Positions 1 through 8,971 of a DNA stretch of 64,000 nucleotides are shown here, in pieces. The stretch is from positions 248,001 to 312,000 of the forward strand of contig NZ_JAMZFT010000002.1 in the NCBI RefSeq assembly GCF_024158125.1, given 5' to 3'. The notes beneath the pieces are model-generated. The model was not told the DNA's origin and searched no databases. It worked only from the letters and a program-made list of their open reading frames with translations. Position 1 is the first letter of the stretch. Every line of letters starts with the position of its first letter. Both the position numbers and the translations under genes were made by a program. This DNA is from Futiania mangrovi (GTDB lineage Bacteria > Pseudomonadota > Alphaproteobacteria > Futianiales > Futianiaceae).

Positions 1-2530
1 CCTGCACGTATTGGCGCGCCTCGCCGGCATAGTCCCAGGTGAACCCTTCTGGAAAATTCGTCTCTGCGTGGTTGTCGAGGAAGTCCAGCACCTCGCCCAT
101 GGTGCGGCCCGGGAAGGGCACACCCTGCAGCGTCGCGGAATTGAGCTGCTGGAAGGTGCGCAGGGCATTGGGCTCGACCGTGCGCGAGATGGTTGCGACC
201 GTCGACAGCGGGACGAGTTCGCCGCTCTGCGTGCGCACCTCGTAGCGGCCGATCCAGTCCTCCGTCAGCCGGTAGTCGCGCGGCACCTGCGGGATCACCT
301 CGTAGGACCGGCCGTAGAGATTGAAGCGGTTGACGTAGTTGCCGCCAAGCAGGGTCGCGAGCGAGCCGCCCACGTCGCGCATGCTGACGCCGAGGCTGTT
401 GGCCTTGTCGCTGTCGATCTCGACCCGGATCTGCGGCGTGTCGAACTGCAGGTCGCCGTCGAAGAAGATGAACAGGCCGCTCTCCTGCGCCGCCTGCTTC
501 AGGTCGTCGAGCACGCGGGCAAGCTGGTCGTAGCCCGCCGTCGTGGTGATGACGAACTGCACCGGCGGGCCGCCGGACGAGCCCGGCAGCGCCGGCGGCG
601 AGAAGGCCAGCACCGAGGCGCCCGGCACCGTCGCGAGCTTGGGCTGAAGCTCCGACAGAACCTCCTTCTGGCTGCGCTCCCGCTCCCCCCAGGGCTTGAG
701 CAACATGCCTGCGAAGGCCTGGTGCACGCCCGCCGAGCCATTGAGCACGAACACGTTCGACGTCTCCGGTATCTCCCGGAACACCTTGTAGAGCGCGTCC
801 GTCTGCTGCTCCAGATAGTCGAGGTTGGCGTATTGCGGCGTCTCTACCAGCGTGAAGAGGATGCCCTGGTCCTCCTCCGGTGCCAGTTCCGACGGCGTCG
901 TGACGTAGAGCAGCCCGGTCAGCGCGAGGACGCCCGCAAGGACGAGCATCGTCATGGCGCGGAAATTCAGTGTCCGGTGCAGGCGGCGCTCGTAAGCGCG
1001 GCGCAAGGCCTCGAACATCCGGTCCAGGAAGCGCACGAAGCGCCCGTCGCTGGTCTTCGAGGTCAGCAGGCGCGAGCACATCATGGGCGACAGCGTCAGC
1101 GCGATCACGCCGGAGACGATCACCGAACCGGCCAGCGTGAAGGCGAACTCCCGGAACAGCGCGCCGGTCAGGCCCGACACGAAGCCGATGGGGGCATAGA
1201 CCGCGGCGAGCGTGATCGTCATGGCGATCACCGGCCCGGCGATCTCGCGCGCGCCGATGAGGGCAGCGTCGATGGGCGTCTTGCCCTCCTCGATGTGCCG
1301 ATGGATGTTCTCCACCACCACGATGGCGTCGTCGACGACGAGGCCGATGGCCAGCACCAGAGCCAGCAACGTCAGCAGGTTGATCGAATAGCCGAGCGCC
1401 AGAAGCATGATCATCACGCCGACCAGCGACAGCGGGATCGTCACGATCGGGATGACGGTCGAGCGCAGATTGCCGAGGAACAGGAAGATCACCACGATCA
1501 CGATCAGCGCGGCTTCGGCCAGCGTCTTGACCACCTCGTCGATGGACGCGCGGATGAACTCGGTCGAGTCGTAGGCAATGGCCGACTCCATCGCCTCGGG
1601 CAGGTTCGCCTGGATCCGGGGAAACTCGGCGCGCACGTTCTCGATCACGGTCAGCGGATTGGCCGTCGGCGTCGCATAGATGCCGATGAACACCGCCTTC
1701 AGCCCGTCGAACACGGAGGAGGAATCGACAGCCTGTGGCCCAAGCTCGATGCGCGCGACATTGCCGAGGCGGATGAGTGCGTCGCCCCGCGTCGCGACCA
1801 CGAGGCGCGAGAACGCATCCGCGCTCGCCAGCGAGGTTTCCGCATTGATGCTCGTCTGGACGAAGTCGCCCTTGATCTGGCCCGCCGCCGTCGTGAAGTT
1901 GTTGGCGAGCAGCGCCTGGCGGATGTCGTTCGGCGTGACGCCGAGCGCCGACATGCGCTGCGGGTCGAGCCAGATGCGCATGGCGAAGGTCTGGCCGCCG
2001 AGGATTTCCGCATTGGCCACCCCGTCGAGCGTCTGCAGCGCCGGCTGAACCACGCGGGTGAGGTAATCCGTGATCTGCGGCGCGGACATCTGCGCCGACG
2101 TGAACGACATGTAGAGGAGCGCGAAGCCCTCCCCCGTCTGCTTCACGACGACGGGATCGTTCGCCTCGTCCGGCAGCACGCCCGCGACCTGGTTCACCTT
2201 CGACAGCACGTCGGCGACCGCCCGGTCCGGGTCGGCGTTGAGGCGCAGGTTGAGCGTGACCGTCGAGACGTTCTGCTGCGAGGTCGAAACCAGCGTGTCC
2301 AGCCCCTCGGTATTGGACACCGCCTGCTCGATGGGCGTCGTGATGAAGCCCTTGATGACGTCCGCGTTCGCGCCCGGATAGGTCGTGGTTATGGTGATGG
2401 TCGTGTTCGACAGTTCCGGGTACTGCCGGATCTGCAGCTTCGACAGCGCCTGCAGGCCCAACAGCAGGATCAGAAGGCTCACCACCGTCGCGAGGACGGG
2501 ACGGCGGATGAAGATGTCGGTGAAGCTCAT
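1..2530 (-). CDS. RND efflux permease, 3' end cut by window edge
   Basis: Inner-membrane proton antiporter of the RND (HAE1, AcrB-like) superfamily. With an adaptor and an outer-membrane channel it would export amphipathic compounds across the envelope. The ATG read from 2530 gives MSFTDIFIRRPVLA, the usual RND opening. About 843 residues are visible before the left edge, out of roughly 1,030 usual for the family. TM4 carries the adjacent Asp pair in GLVVDDAIVVVEN (near residue 400), which serves proton relay. The start lies 9 bp after the adaptor stop, so the two genes form one transcription unit. No outer-membrane channel gene is visible. Substrate cannot be inferred. Confidence 0.95.
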   Translation of the reverse strand, partial: MSFTDIFIRRPVLATVVSLLILLLGLQALSKLQIRQYPELSNTTITITTTYPGANADVIKGFITTPIEQAVSNTEGLDTLVSTSQQNVSTVTLNLRLNADPDRAVADVLSKVNQVAGVLPDEANDPVVVKQTGEGFALLYMSFTSAQMSAPQITDYLTRVVQPALQTLDGVANAEILGGQTFAMRIWLDPQRMSALGVTPNDIRQALLANNFTTAAGQIKGDFVQTSINAETSLASADAFSRLVVATRGDALIRLGNVARIELGPQAVDSSSVFDGLKAVFIGIYATPTANPLTVIENVRAEFPRIQANLPEAMESAIAYDSTEFIRASIDEVVKTLAEAALIVIVVIFLFLGNLRSTVIPIVTIPLSLVGVMIMLLALGYSINLLTLLALVLAIGLVVDDAIVVVENIHRHIEEGKTPIDAALIGAREIAGPVIAMTITLAAVYAPIGFVSGLTGALFREFAFTLAGSVIVSGVIALTLSPMMCSRLLTSKTSDGRFVRFLDRMFEALRRAYERRLHRTLNFRAMTMLVLAGVLALTGLLYVTTPSELAPEEDQGILFTLVETPQYANLDYLEQQTDALYKVFREIPETSNVFVLNGSAGVHQAFAGMLLKPWGERERSQKEVLSELQPKLATVPGASVLAFSPPALPGSSGGPPVQFVITTTAGYDQLARVLDDLKQAAQESGLFIFFDGDLQFDTPQIRVEIDSDKANSLGVSMRDVGGSLATLLGGNYVNRFNLYGRSYEVIPQVPRDYRLTEDWIGRYEVRTQSGELVPLSTVATISRTVEPNALRTFQQLNSATLQGVPFPGRTMGEVLDFLDNHAETNFPEGFTWDYAGEARQYVQ

Positions 2531-2539
2531 GTCCGCCGC

Positions 2540-3682
2540 CTATTGCCGCGGCCGCTCTGCGGGCCGCTCGAGTGCGTTCTCGTTGTCGACCCGCACGCGC
2601 ATGCCGGGCTGAAGCCGCGTCTGGCCGGAGGTCACCACCCGCTCGCCCGCGCTGACGCCCTCCATGACCGCGACTTCGGACTCGCGCGTGTCGCCCAGCC
2701 GGACGAAACGCCGCTCCACCTTGACCGGCTGCGGCTCGCCCCCGGCGCGCGGCGCGTCGCTGTCGGGAACGACGACATAGACCTCGTCGCCATAGAGCGA
2801 GTAGCTGACCGCCGTGCGCGGCACCACGACCTGGGCCACGGGATCGCCAGAGAGGATGCGGATGTTGGCGAACATGCCGGGGAGCAGCAGCCGCTCCCGG
2901 TTCGGGACTTCGGCGCGGACGGTGATCGAGCGCGTCTCCTGCGACACGCGCGCATCGAGCGAGGCGACCTTGCCCGCGAAGGTGCGCGCGCCGAAGGCAT
3001 CGACGCTGATCTCGACCGCCTGGCCCACGGAAACGTCGCCCACGTACTGCTCCGGCACCGGGAAATCGACGAGGATGGGATCGGACTGCTGCAGCGTCAC
3101 GAGCGCCGTGCCCGGCGACACATAGGCGCCGAGGTCCACCTTGCGCAGGCCGAGCCGGCCCGAAAACGGCGCCACGATGGTCTTCTGCGCGATGAGCGCG
3201 CGCGTGCGCTCGACCGCGGCGGCGGCCACGTCGCGGGCAGCCAATGCCGAGTCATAGGTGGTGCGCGCGGTGTTGCCCCGCTGCAGCAGCTCGCGCTGGC
3301 GCTCGAGGTCGAGGCTCGCGCGCTTCAGCTCCGCCTCCGCCGACTTCAGGTCCGCCTGCTCGGTCGAATCGTCGAGGCGCACGATCACCTCGCCCGCCTG
3401 GACCGGTTGGCCGGAGTTGAAATTGATCTCCCGGATCACGCCGCCGACCTGCGGCGCGACCTCGATTCCCTGGTTGGCGCGGAAGGTCCCGATCGCGGGG
3501 ATGCGCGGCGTCCACGTCACCGTGCGGGCCTCCGCCGCCGTCACCGCGGGCGCGGGCGGCTGCATGGAGGAGACGAAGCCCTGGATGATCTCCGGCTTCT
3601 TCACATAGTGGAAATATGCAGCCCCACCGATCGCGGCCACGATCAGGAGGCCCACGATGATGAGGGCGAGGGCGCGCTTCAT
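2540..3682 (-). CDS. RND efflux periplasmic adaptor (membrane fusion protein)
   Basis: AcrA/MexA-type adaptor of 380 residues that would bridge the RND permease to an outer-membrane channel. The N-terminus is a single hydrophobic anchor (residues 4-23) without a lipobox Cys, so it is membrane-anchored rather than a lipoprotein. A split lipoyl/barrel-sandwich domain follows: first half around residues 75-110 (VAPQVGGVIREI), second half with IVAPFSGRLG near 165-175, separated by a short alpha hairpin. Beta-barrel and membrane-proximal domains follow (PGMFANIRI, VVPRTAV). It precedes the permease by 9 bp. An inverted repeat just upstream of the start could be the binding site of a TetR-type repressor, but no such gene is in view. 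Confidence 0.93.
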   Translation of the reverse strand: MKRALALIIVGLLIVAAIGGAAYFHYVKKPEIIQGFVSSMQPPAPAVTAAEARTVTWTPRIPAIGTFRANQGIEVAPQVGGVIREINFNSGQPVQAGEVIVRLDDSTEQADLKSAEAELKRASLDLERQRELLQRGNTARTTYDSALAARDVAAAAVERTRALIAQKTIVAPFSGRLGLRKVDLGAYVSPGTALVTLQQSDPILVDFPVPEQYVGDVSVGQAVEISVDAFGARTFAGKVASLDARVSQETRSITVRAEVPNRERLLLPGMFANIRILSGDPVAQVVVPRTAVSYSLYGDEVYVVVPDSDAPRAGGEPQPVKVERRFVRLGDTRESEVAVMEGVSAGERVVTSGQTRLQPGMRVRVDNENALERPAERPRQ

Positions 3683-3697
3683 GGGGAGACCCTTGGT

Positions 3698-3711
3698 TGA
3701 CGCTTACGTCA
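3698..3711 (-). promoter_or_regulatory. inverted repeat upstream of the efflux operon
   Basis: TGACG-CTTA-CGTCA is a perfect 5-bp inverted repeat with a 4-bp spacer, 15 bp upstream of the adaptor start codon. TGACG/CGTCA half-sites are frequent in operators of TetR-family repressors of RND pumps, so it is a candidate operator. That role is inferred only. Confidence 0.35.
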
Positions 3712-3798
3712 GCTTTGGCGGCTTGGTACTCCCTTTTCGCGCCGCATACAAGGGCAGGCCCCGTCGTCCATCGCGCCGCATGGGTCCCGGACAGAAGA

Positions 3799-3826
3799 AG
3801 GGCCCGCCCTTTGCGGGGCGGGCCCT
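3799..3826 (-). terminator. probable terminator after the acidic secreted protein gene
   Basis: An 11-bp perfect GC stem (AGGGCCCGCCC / GGGCGGGCCCT) with a 6-nt loop sits 26 bp beyond the stop of the minus-strand gene ending at 3853. On the minus strand the stem is followed by TTCTTCTGT, a weak T-rich tail. Confidence 0.6.
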
Positions 3827-3852
3827 CACGCGGCCGTGCGAGCGCGCCGCGA

Positions 3853-4527
3853 TCAGTCGCCGAACACGGTGCTGGCCGCGGTCTCGAGATCGGCTGCCAT
3901 GTTGTCGACCGCTTCCGACAGGCTCATGCTGTCGTCCTCGGTGTCGGTTTCGTCGGAAACGTCGGTCTCCTCGTCCGTTTCCTCGGTGGTTTCCTCGTCG
4001 GTGACGTCGGTTTCCTCGTCCGTCTCGTCCTCGGCGACGTCCTCCTCGGTGTCCTCGTCCTCCGCCTCGCTGCGGGCCGCGGCCACGGCCGAGAGGCTGG
4101 CGGTCGCCTGGGCGCTGGCGGGCGTCGTTCCGACCACGTCCATGGCCTTGTCGATGCCAGTCGTCTCGGGATTGGTTGCGGCTGCCGAGGTTGCCGCGCC
4201 ATGGCCCGGTCCCGTTCCACTGTGGCCCGGCGCATTGCCGGAGTTGCCCGGTCCCGTTCCGGCGTCGGCGGAATCGGCGCTGCCGGCGGCGCCTGCACCC
4301 CCCGGACCGTTCCCATTGCCGTTGCCCGGGCCGCCGGAATCCCCGCCGGGGCCACCGGGACCGCCACCGCCGCCAGGCCCCCCGGCTCCGCCACCTCCGC
4401 CACCGCCACCGCCGCCGCCCTTGGCAGCTGCGATGTCCCCGAGGCCGCCAATCGTGACGACGGCCGGCGCGAGCAGCAGGGAGAGGGCCGTAGCCGAGAC
4501 CTTCAGCAGTCCAGTTCCATTGCGCAT
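3853..4527 (-). CDS. secreted glycine-rich, strongly acidic low-complexity protein, unknown function
   Basis: No family recognised. The 224-residue product has a Sec-type signal peptide (MRNG..K then a hydrophobic stretch to about residue 34). Next comes a glycine tract with eleven consecutive Gly, then a Gly/Pro/Asn/Ala-rich linker to about residue 110. The tail from about 155 to 205 is built almost only of Glu, Asp and Thr in EETDEETD-like units, and the protein ends in a short amphipathic segment. An AAGGAG ribosome-binding site (4535-4540) precedes the ATG, and a hairpin follows the stop, so it looks like a self-contained unit. The acidic tail could bind divalent cations or reflect adaptation to salt. 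That is inference. The Ser-rich frame on the opposite strand is a shadow of the D/E/T codons. Confidence 0.72.
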   Translation of the reverse strand: MRNGTGLLKVSATALSLLLAPAVVTIGGLGDIAAAKGGGGGGGGGGGAGGPGGGGGPGGPGGDSGGPGNGNGNGPGGAGAAGSADSADAGTGPGNSGNAPGHSGTGPGHGAATSAAATNPETTGIDKAMDVVGTTPASAQATASLSAVAAARSEAEDEDTEEDVAEDETDEETDVTDEETTEETDEETDVSDETDTEDDSMSLSEAVDNMAADLETAASTVFGD

Positions 4528-4611
4528 GGTATTTCTCCTTCCCGAATTGTGCTTCGTAGGAGAGACTCCAGCGATGCCGAATTAATTCCTCATTAAATTA
4601 ATGGGTTAAAA

Positions 4612-4653
4612 ACCCTGCCATTTCTTAACCAATACTCACGCATCTGGCAGGGT
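4612..4653 (-). terminator. possible terminator at the end of putA
   Basis: On the minus strand ACCCTGCCA, inside the last putA codons, can pair with TGGCAGGGT 24 nt later, and a TTTT run follows immediately. The overlapping GGGTT..AACCC repeat (4603-4615) offers an alternative smaller hairpin. The loop is longer than usual, hence moderate confidence. Confidence 0.4.
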
Positions 4654-7600
4654 CAGAAGTGTCGCGTTTCCTCCCGACGCCGTCGTGTCGATGCTGACGA
4701 CGCGCTCGGTCGCAAACCGCTCCACACCCTCGGAGAGGCTGACGAAAGCCACGCGCACCCCCTCGCGGGCGGCGAGCGCGGCGCGCACCCCACCAACCTC
4801 CCCGCCCTCGCCTTCGAGCGCAACGAGGCCCAGGCGCGGCATCGTCCCGGCAGTCTCCGCCGGATCGTCAATCGCGACAGCCGCGATGACGCCCGCTGGC
4901 ACGCCGCCCTTCCGCAGGGCTGCGGCAAGGCGCGCACCGCCTTCGCCCGCCGGAACCGCCACCGCATTGCCCGCCGCCAGTGCCATCAGCGCCTGGGTGA
5001 GCAGCGCGCCCACCGGCTCCGCCCCGCCGCCGAGGCAGAGCGCAAGCCCGCGCCCGTGCAGCGTCAGGTGATTGCTCTCGCCCGTGGGCCCCGGCAGCGG
5101 CTCTGCGGGTCCGAGCGCCGGGCGCACGCCGTCCAGCACGCCGAGCGCCGCAGCCTGCCAGTCCTCCGGCAAAGCCGCCACGGCCCGGTCGAGCACGACC
5201 AGCCGATCCGCGCGCGCATCCCAGACCGGCGCCGCATCGGCCGCCATATCGGCGAACGCAGCAGGGTCGAGCGTGTCCACCCGGGTCGCATCCTCCGGCG
5301 CGGCGGGAACATGCGGTGGCATCAAGGACGATGCGGGCACGGTGAAGCGGTCCAGATAGTGCGGGCCGCCAGCCTTGGGGCCAGTGCCTGACAGCCCCTC
5401 GCCGCCGAACGGCTGCACGCCGACGACCGCGCCGATCTGGTTGCGGTTGACGTAGATGTTGCCGGCCCGGATGCGCCGGGCGACCCATTCCACGCGGTCG
5501 TCGAGGCGTGAGTGGATGCCGAAGGTCAGCCCATAGCCGCGCGCGTTGATCGCATCGATCACGCCGGGCAGGTCGCCCGCCTCGAACTCCAGCACGTGCA
5601 GGACGGGTCCGAAGATCTCGCGCTCGAGCTCCTCGAACCGGTCGAGGCGGATGGCCGCCGGGGCGACGAAGCGGCCCTGGCGGGGCGCCCCCTCCATGCG
5701 GTGGCGGAAGAGCAGCCGTCCCTTGCCGCCGAACGCCTTTACGTGGTCCTCGATGGTGCTGCGCGCCTCCTCGTCGATGACGGGGCCGACGTCGGTCGCG
5801 GGCGACCACGGGTCCCCCACGCCAAGCTCCTGCGTCGCGCCCTCGAGCATCTCCAGCAGCTTGTCCGCGATGTCCTTCTGCACGAAGAGCGCCCGGCAGG
5901 CCGAACAGCGCTGGCCCGCGCTCTGGAACGCGCCGTTGACGATGTCGCGGACCGCTGCCTCGGGCAGCGCGGTAGAATCGACGATCATCGCGTTGAGGCC
6001 GCCCGTCTCCGCGATCAGAGGCACCCGCGGGTGGGCTGACGCGGCCATCGCCCGATCGATGCGCACGGCGGTCTCGGTGGACCCCGTGAAGCACACGCCC
6101 GCGATGCGCGGATCGGCGGTGAGCGCCGCGCCCACCTCCGCCCCCTGCCCCGGCAGGAACGCCAGCACCTCGCGCGGCACGCCCGCGGCATACATCAACT
6201 GGGCCGCGCGCGCGGCGATGAGCGGCGTCTGCTCCGCGGGCTTGGCCACGACAGCATTGCCGGAAACGAGCGCCGCCGCGATCTGGCCCGTGTAGATCGC
6301 GAGCGGGAAGTTCCACGGCGAGATGCAGACGAACACGCCGCGGCCCGTCCGCTCGCCTCGCGCCATGGTCTGGCGCGCCCGCATCGCATAGTAGCGGCAG
6401 AAGTCCACGGCCTCCCGCACCTCCAGCACGCCGTCGAGCCGGGTCTTGCCCGCCTCCCGCGTCGCGAGCGCGATCAGTTCCGGCGCGTGGTCCTCGTAGA
6501 GGCCGGCGATGCGGTCGAGGATGGCGGCACGTTCCTCCGCCGGCCGGTCGCGCCAGGCCGGGAAGGCGGCCGCCGTGGCTTCGACCGCGCGGGCGGCAAG
6601 TTCGGCATCGGCCTCGTGCACCGTGCCCACGACCTCCTCGAGGTTTGCGGGATTGCGCACGGGCTGGGGTGCCGTCTCGACCGCCTCGCCCGCGATGAGC
6701 GGGAACGCCTCCCAGGCATGGGCACGGAAGGCGGCCATGTCGCGGTCCAGTGCCTCGGCCATCAGCGGCTGGTTGAGGTTCCAGCCCTTCGCGTTGCACC
6801 GCTCCGGCCCGTAGAGGTCGGGCGGCAGCGGGATATGCGGATGGGGAATGCTGTTGAGCCGCTCGGTCTCGCCCACCGGATCGCGGGTCAGGTCCTCTGG
6901 GTCCACGTCCTCGTCGAGCAGCTGGTTGACGAAGGAGGAGTTGGCGCCGTTCTCCAGCAGGCGGCGGACGAGATAGGCGAGCAGGTCCTCGTGCACGCCG
7001 ACCGGCGCATAGATCCGGCAGCGTCTCCCCGTTTCGGCCATCAGCAGGTCGTGCAGCGCCTCGCCCATGCCATGTAGACGCTGGAACTCGAAGAGATCGG
7101 GCGCGGCATCCTTGCCGGCCATCTCGAGGATCGCGGCGGCGGTGTGGGCGTTGTGGGTCGCGAACTGCGGATAGAGCTTGTCCGCGTGGTCGAAGAGCTT
7201 GCGCGTGCACGCAAGGTAGGAGACGTCGGTCGAGGTCTTGCGCGTCCAGGTCGGATAGCAGGGCATGCCCTGAACCTGGGCGTTCTTCACCTCCATGTCC
7301 CAATAGGCGCCCTTCACGAGGCGCACCGCGATGCGCCGGTCATGGGTCCGGGCGAGCGCCACGACCCAGTCGAGCACGGCCATCGCCTGCTTGGAGTAGG
7401 ACTGCACGACGATGCCGAAGCCGTCCCAGCCCTTGAGGTCGGCATTGTCCAGCGCGGCCTCTATCACCTCGAGCGAGAGCGACAGGCGGTCGGCCTCCTC
7501 GGCGTCGACGTTGAAGCCGATGTTGGCGTTGCGCGCCATCTCGATGAGGGCGGACAGGCGCGGCACAAGCTCGGCCATGACGCGCGCACGCTGCACATAT

Positions 7601-8364
7601 TCGTAGCGCGGATGCAGGGCGGAGAGCTTCACCGAGATGCCGGGATTGGCCTGCGCCGGGGCGCGGGCGTCGGCGGCCTTCGAGATCGCGCTGATCGCGT
7701 CGGCATAGGCACGGAAATAACGCCGCGCATCGCGGTCGGTGCGCGCCGCCTCCCCCAACATGTCGTATGAGTAGGCATAGCCCTTCTCGCGCATCGGCTG
7801 GCCGCGCTTCAGGGCCTCGCCGATGCTGCGGCCGAGCACGAACTGCTGGCCCATGGCCTTCATCGCCTGGCCGACGGCGGTCCGCACGACCGGTTCGCCC
7901 AGCCGCTGCACGAGGCGGCGCAGCGTGCCCGCGACCTGTTGCTCCGGCCGTCCGCCCTCCTCGCCGCCGCCATAGATGCGGCCCGTCAGCATCAGCGCCC
8001 AGGTCGATGCGTTCACGAGCAGGGAATCCGTCTCGCCGGAATGTTTCGACCAGTCGGCGCCGCCGATCTTGTCGCGGATCAGCGCGTCGAGCGTGGGTGC
8101 GTCCGGCACGCGCAGATAGGCCTCGGCAAGGCACATGAGGGCCACGCCCTCGTCGGTCGAGAGACCGTACTCGGCAAGGAAGCTTTCCAGCAGGTTCGGG
8201 TCGGGATCGGCGCGGATCGTGCGGACGAGCCCGGCGGCACGCGCGGAAATCCGGGCGCGCGCGGCGGCATCGAGCCCATGCCGGGCCAGCCGGTCCCGGA
8301 CGGCATCGGTTTCGTCGGCGAAAAAGGCCTCGTCGACGGCGCGGCGGGCAGAATTCAGATCCAT
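4636..8364 (-). CDS. putA: bifunctional proline dehydrogenase / L-glutamate gamma-semialdehyde dehydrogenase
   Basis: Oxidises proline to glutamate in two steps: an FAD-dependent proline dehydrogenase barrel, then an NAD-dependent aldehyde dehydrogenase. Barrel motifs are ISVKLSALHPRYE, RLVKGAYWD (near residue 350) and FATHNAHT. The aldehyde dehydrogenase half has SPWNFPLAIY (about 683), GSTET, and the catalytic Cys in GQRCSACR (about 820). A C-terminal ALDH-like extension completes the 1,242 residues. There is no N-terminal ribbon-helix-helix, so it is not the trifunctional self-regulating type. Regulation fits the divergent Lrp-family gene. The start at 8364 (MDLNSARR) leaves a 138-bp intergenic region. 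An in-frame ATG at 8457 would add 31 residues but would run through the probable operator. Confidence 0.97.
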   Translation of the reverse strand: MDLNSARRAVDEAFFADETDAVRDRLARHGLDAAARARISARAAGLVRTIRADPDPNLLESFLAEYGLSTDEGVALMCLAEAYLRVPDAPTLDALIRDKIGGADWSKHSGETDSLLVNASTWALMLTGRIYGGGEEGGRPEQQVAGTLRRLVQRLGEPVVRTAVGQAMKAMGQQFVLGRSIGEALKRGQPMREKGYAYSYDMLGEAARTDRDARRYFRAYADAISAISKAADARAPAQANPGISVKLSALHPRYEYVQRARVMAELVPRLSALIEMARNANIGFNVDAEEADRLSLSLEVIEAALDNADLKGWDGFGIVVQSYSKQAMAVLDWVVALARTHDRRIAVRLVKGAYWDMEVKNAQVQGMPCYPTWTRKTSTDVSYLACTRKLFDHADKLYPQFATHNAHTAAAILEMAGKDAAPDLFEFQRLHGMGEALHDLLMAETGRRCRIYAPVGVHEDLLAYLVRRLLENGANSSFVNQLLDEDVDPEDLTRDPVGETERLNSIPHPHIPLPPDLYGPERCNAKGWNLNQPLMAEALDRDMAAFRAHAWEAFPLIAGEAVETAPQPVRNPANLEEVVGTVHEADAELAARAVEATAAAFPAWRDRPAEERAAILDRIAGLYEDHAPELIALATREAGKTRLDGVLEVREAVDFCRYYAMRARQTMARGERTGRGVFVCISPWNFPLAIYTGQIAAALVSGNAVVAKPAEQTPLIAARAAQLMYAAGVPREVLAFLPGQGAEVGAALTADPRIAGVCFTGSTETAVRIDRAMAASAHPRVPLIAETGGLNAMIVDSTALPEAAVRDIVNGAFQSAGQRCSACRALFVQKDIADKLLEMLEGATQELGVGDPWSPATDVGPVIDEEARSTIEDHVKAFGGKGRLLFRHRMEGAPRQGRFVAPAAIRLDRFEELEREIFGPVLHVLEFEAGDLPGVIDAINARGYGLTFGIHSRLDDRVEWVARRIRAGNIYVNRNQIGAVVGVQPFGGEGLSGTGPKAGGPHYLDRFTVPASSLMPPHVPAAPEDATRVDTLDPAAFADMAADAAPVWDARADRLVVLDRAVAALPEDWQAAALGVLDGVRPALGPAEPLPGPTGESNHLTLHGRGLALCLGGGAEPVGALLTQALMALAAGNAVAVPAGEGGARLAAALRKGGVPAGVIAAVAIDDPAETAGTMPRLGLVALEGEGGEVGGVRAALAAREGVRVAFVSLSEGVERFATERVVSIDTTASGGNATLLTLPDA

Positions 8365-8428
8365 CGATTGCACCCCCGGAGCGGATATGTCCTTGTGACT
8401 GGATATTGCCGAAAACTGGTCAGGAAAT

Positions 8429-8463
8429 GTCTCCAATTTTCGAGACAAAACAGGCAAAATGCC
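8429..8463. promoter_or_regulatory. putA-putR intergenic inverted repeats, candidate PutR operator
   Basis: GTCTC-N8-GAGAC (8429-8446) is an 18-bp inverted repeat with an AT-rich centre (CAATTTTC), the layout of Lrp-family sites. GGCA-AAA-TGCC (8453-8463) is a second perfect inverted repeat seven bases on. Both lie between the divergent starts of putA and putR. Lrp-type PutR proteins of alphaproteobacteria activate putA in response to proline and usually autoregulate. Confidence 0.5.
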
Positions 8464-8502
8464 TTTTCAGAGCACATATGCAGACGAAGTTCCGGTGAAC
8501 AC

Positions 8503-8961
8503 ATGGACCGTATCGACCGCGCCATCCTTCGCGTCCTCCAGGAAGACGCCCGCATCCCGATGGTTGAACTGGCCCGCCGCGTGAACCTGACCAAGACGCC
8601 TTGCGCCGACCGGGTCCGCAAGCTGGAGGCCGCGGGGATCATCCGCGGCTACCGGGCGGACCTCGATCCCGCTGCGCTGGACGCCGATCATGTCGTGATC
8701 GTGCAGGTGGTGCTCGCGGGGACAACGGCGGACGAGCTGGAAGCCTTCAACGCCGCCGTGCGCCGCGTGCCGCAGGTGCAGTCCTGCCACATGATCGCGG
8801 GCGACTTCGACTATCTGCTGAAGGTGCGCACCCGCGACATCGCGGAATACCGACGGCTGCTGGGCGATGTCATCTCGCGCCTGCCGCACGTCCAGCAGAC
8901 CCACACCTATGTGGTGATGGAAGCCGTGAAGGACGCGAACACGCTGCCCGTCCCGGCCTGA
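8503..8961 (+). CDS. putR: Lrp/AsnC-family regulator of proline utilisation
   Basis: A 152-residue Lrp-type transcription factor. The N-terminal winged helix-turn-helix covers residues 1-55 (DRIDRAILRVLQED, then VELARRVNLTKTPCADRVRKL). The C-terminal RAM/AsnC effector domain contains VPQVQSCHMIAGDFDYLLKV and ends with QQTHTYVVME. It is divergent from putA with 138 bp between the starts, the arrangement of proline-responsive PutR in Agrobacterium and Rhodobacter relatives. It would bind proline or sense it indirectly and activate putA. Alternative upstream in-frame codons exist, but MDRIDRAIL is the canonical Lrp start. Confidence 0.9.
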   Translation: MDRIDRAILRVLQEDARIPMVELARRVNLTKTPCADRVRKLEAAGIIRGYRADLDPAALDADHVVIVQVVLAGTTADELEAFNAAVRRVPQVQSCHMIAGDFDYLLKVRTRDIAEYRRLLGDVISRLPHVQQTHTYVVMEAVKDANTLPVPA

Positions 8962-8971
8962 GCAGCACGCC

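Noticed and set aside
11-3700. Very long open frame on the plus strand, about 1,229 codons
   Set aside because: Its translation is Arg/His/Asp-rich with no fold; it is the antisense shadow of the RND permease and adaptor, whose motifs are unmistakable on the minus strand.
3836-4585. Ser/Val- and Pro-rich open frame on the plus strand opposite the acidic protein
   Set aside because: The minus-strand frame has a signal peptide, an AAGGAG ribosome-binding site at 4535-4540 and a terminator; the plus frame is the complement of GAC/GAG/ACC repeats.
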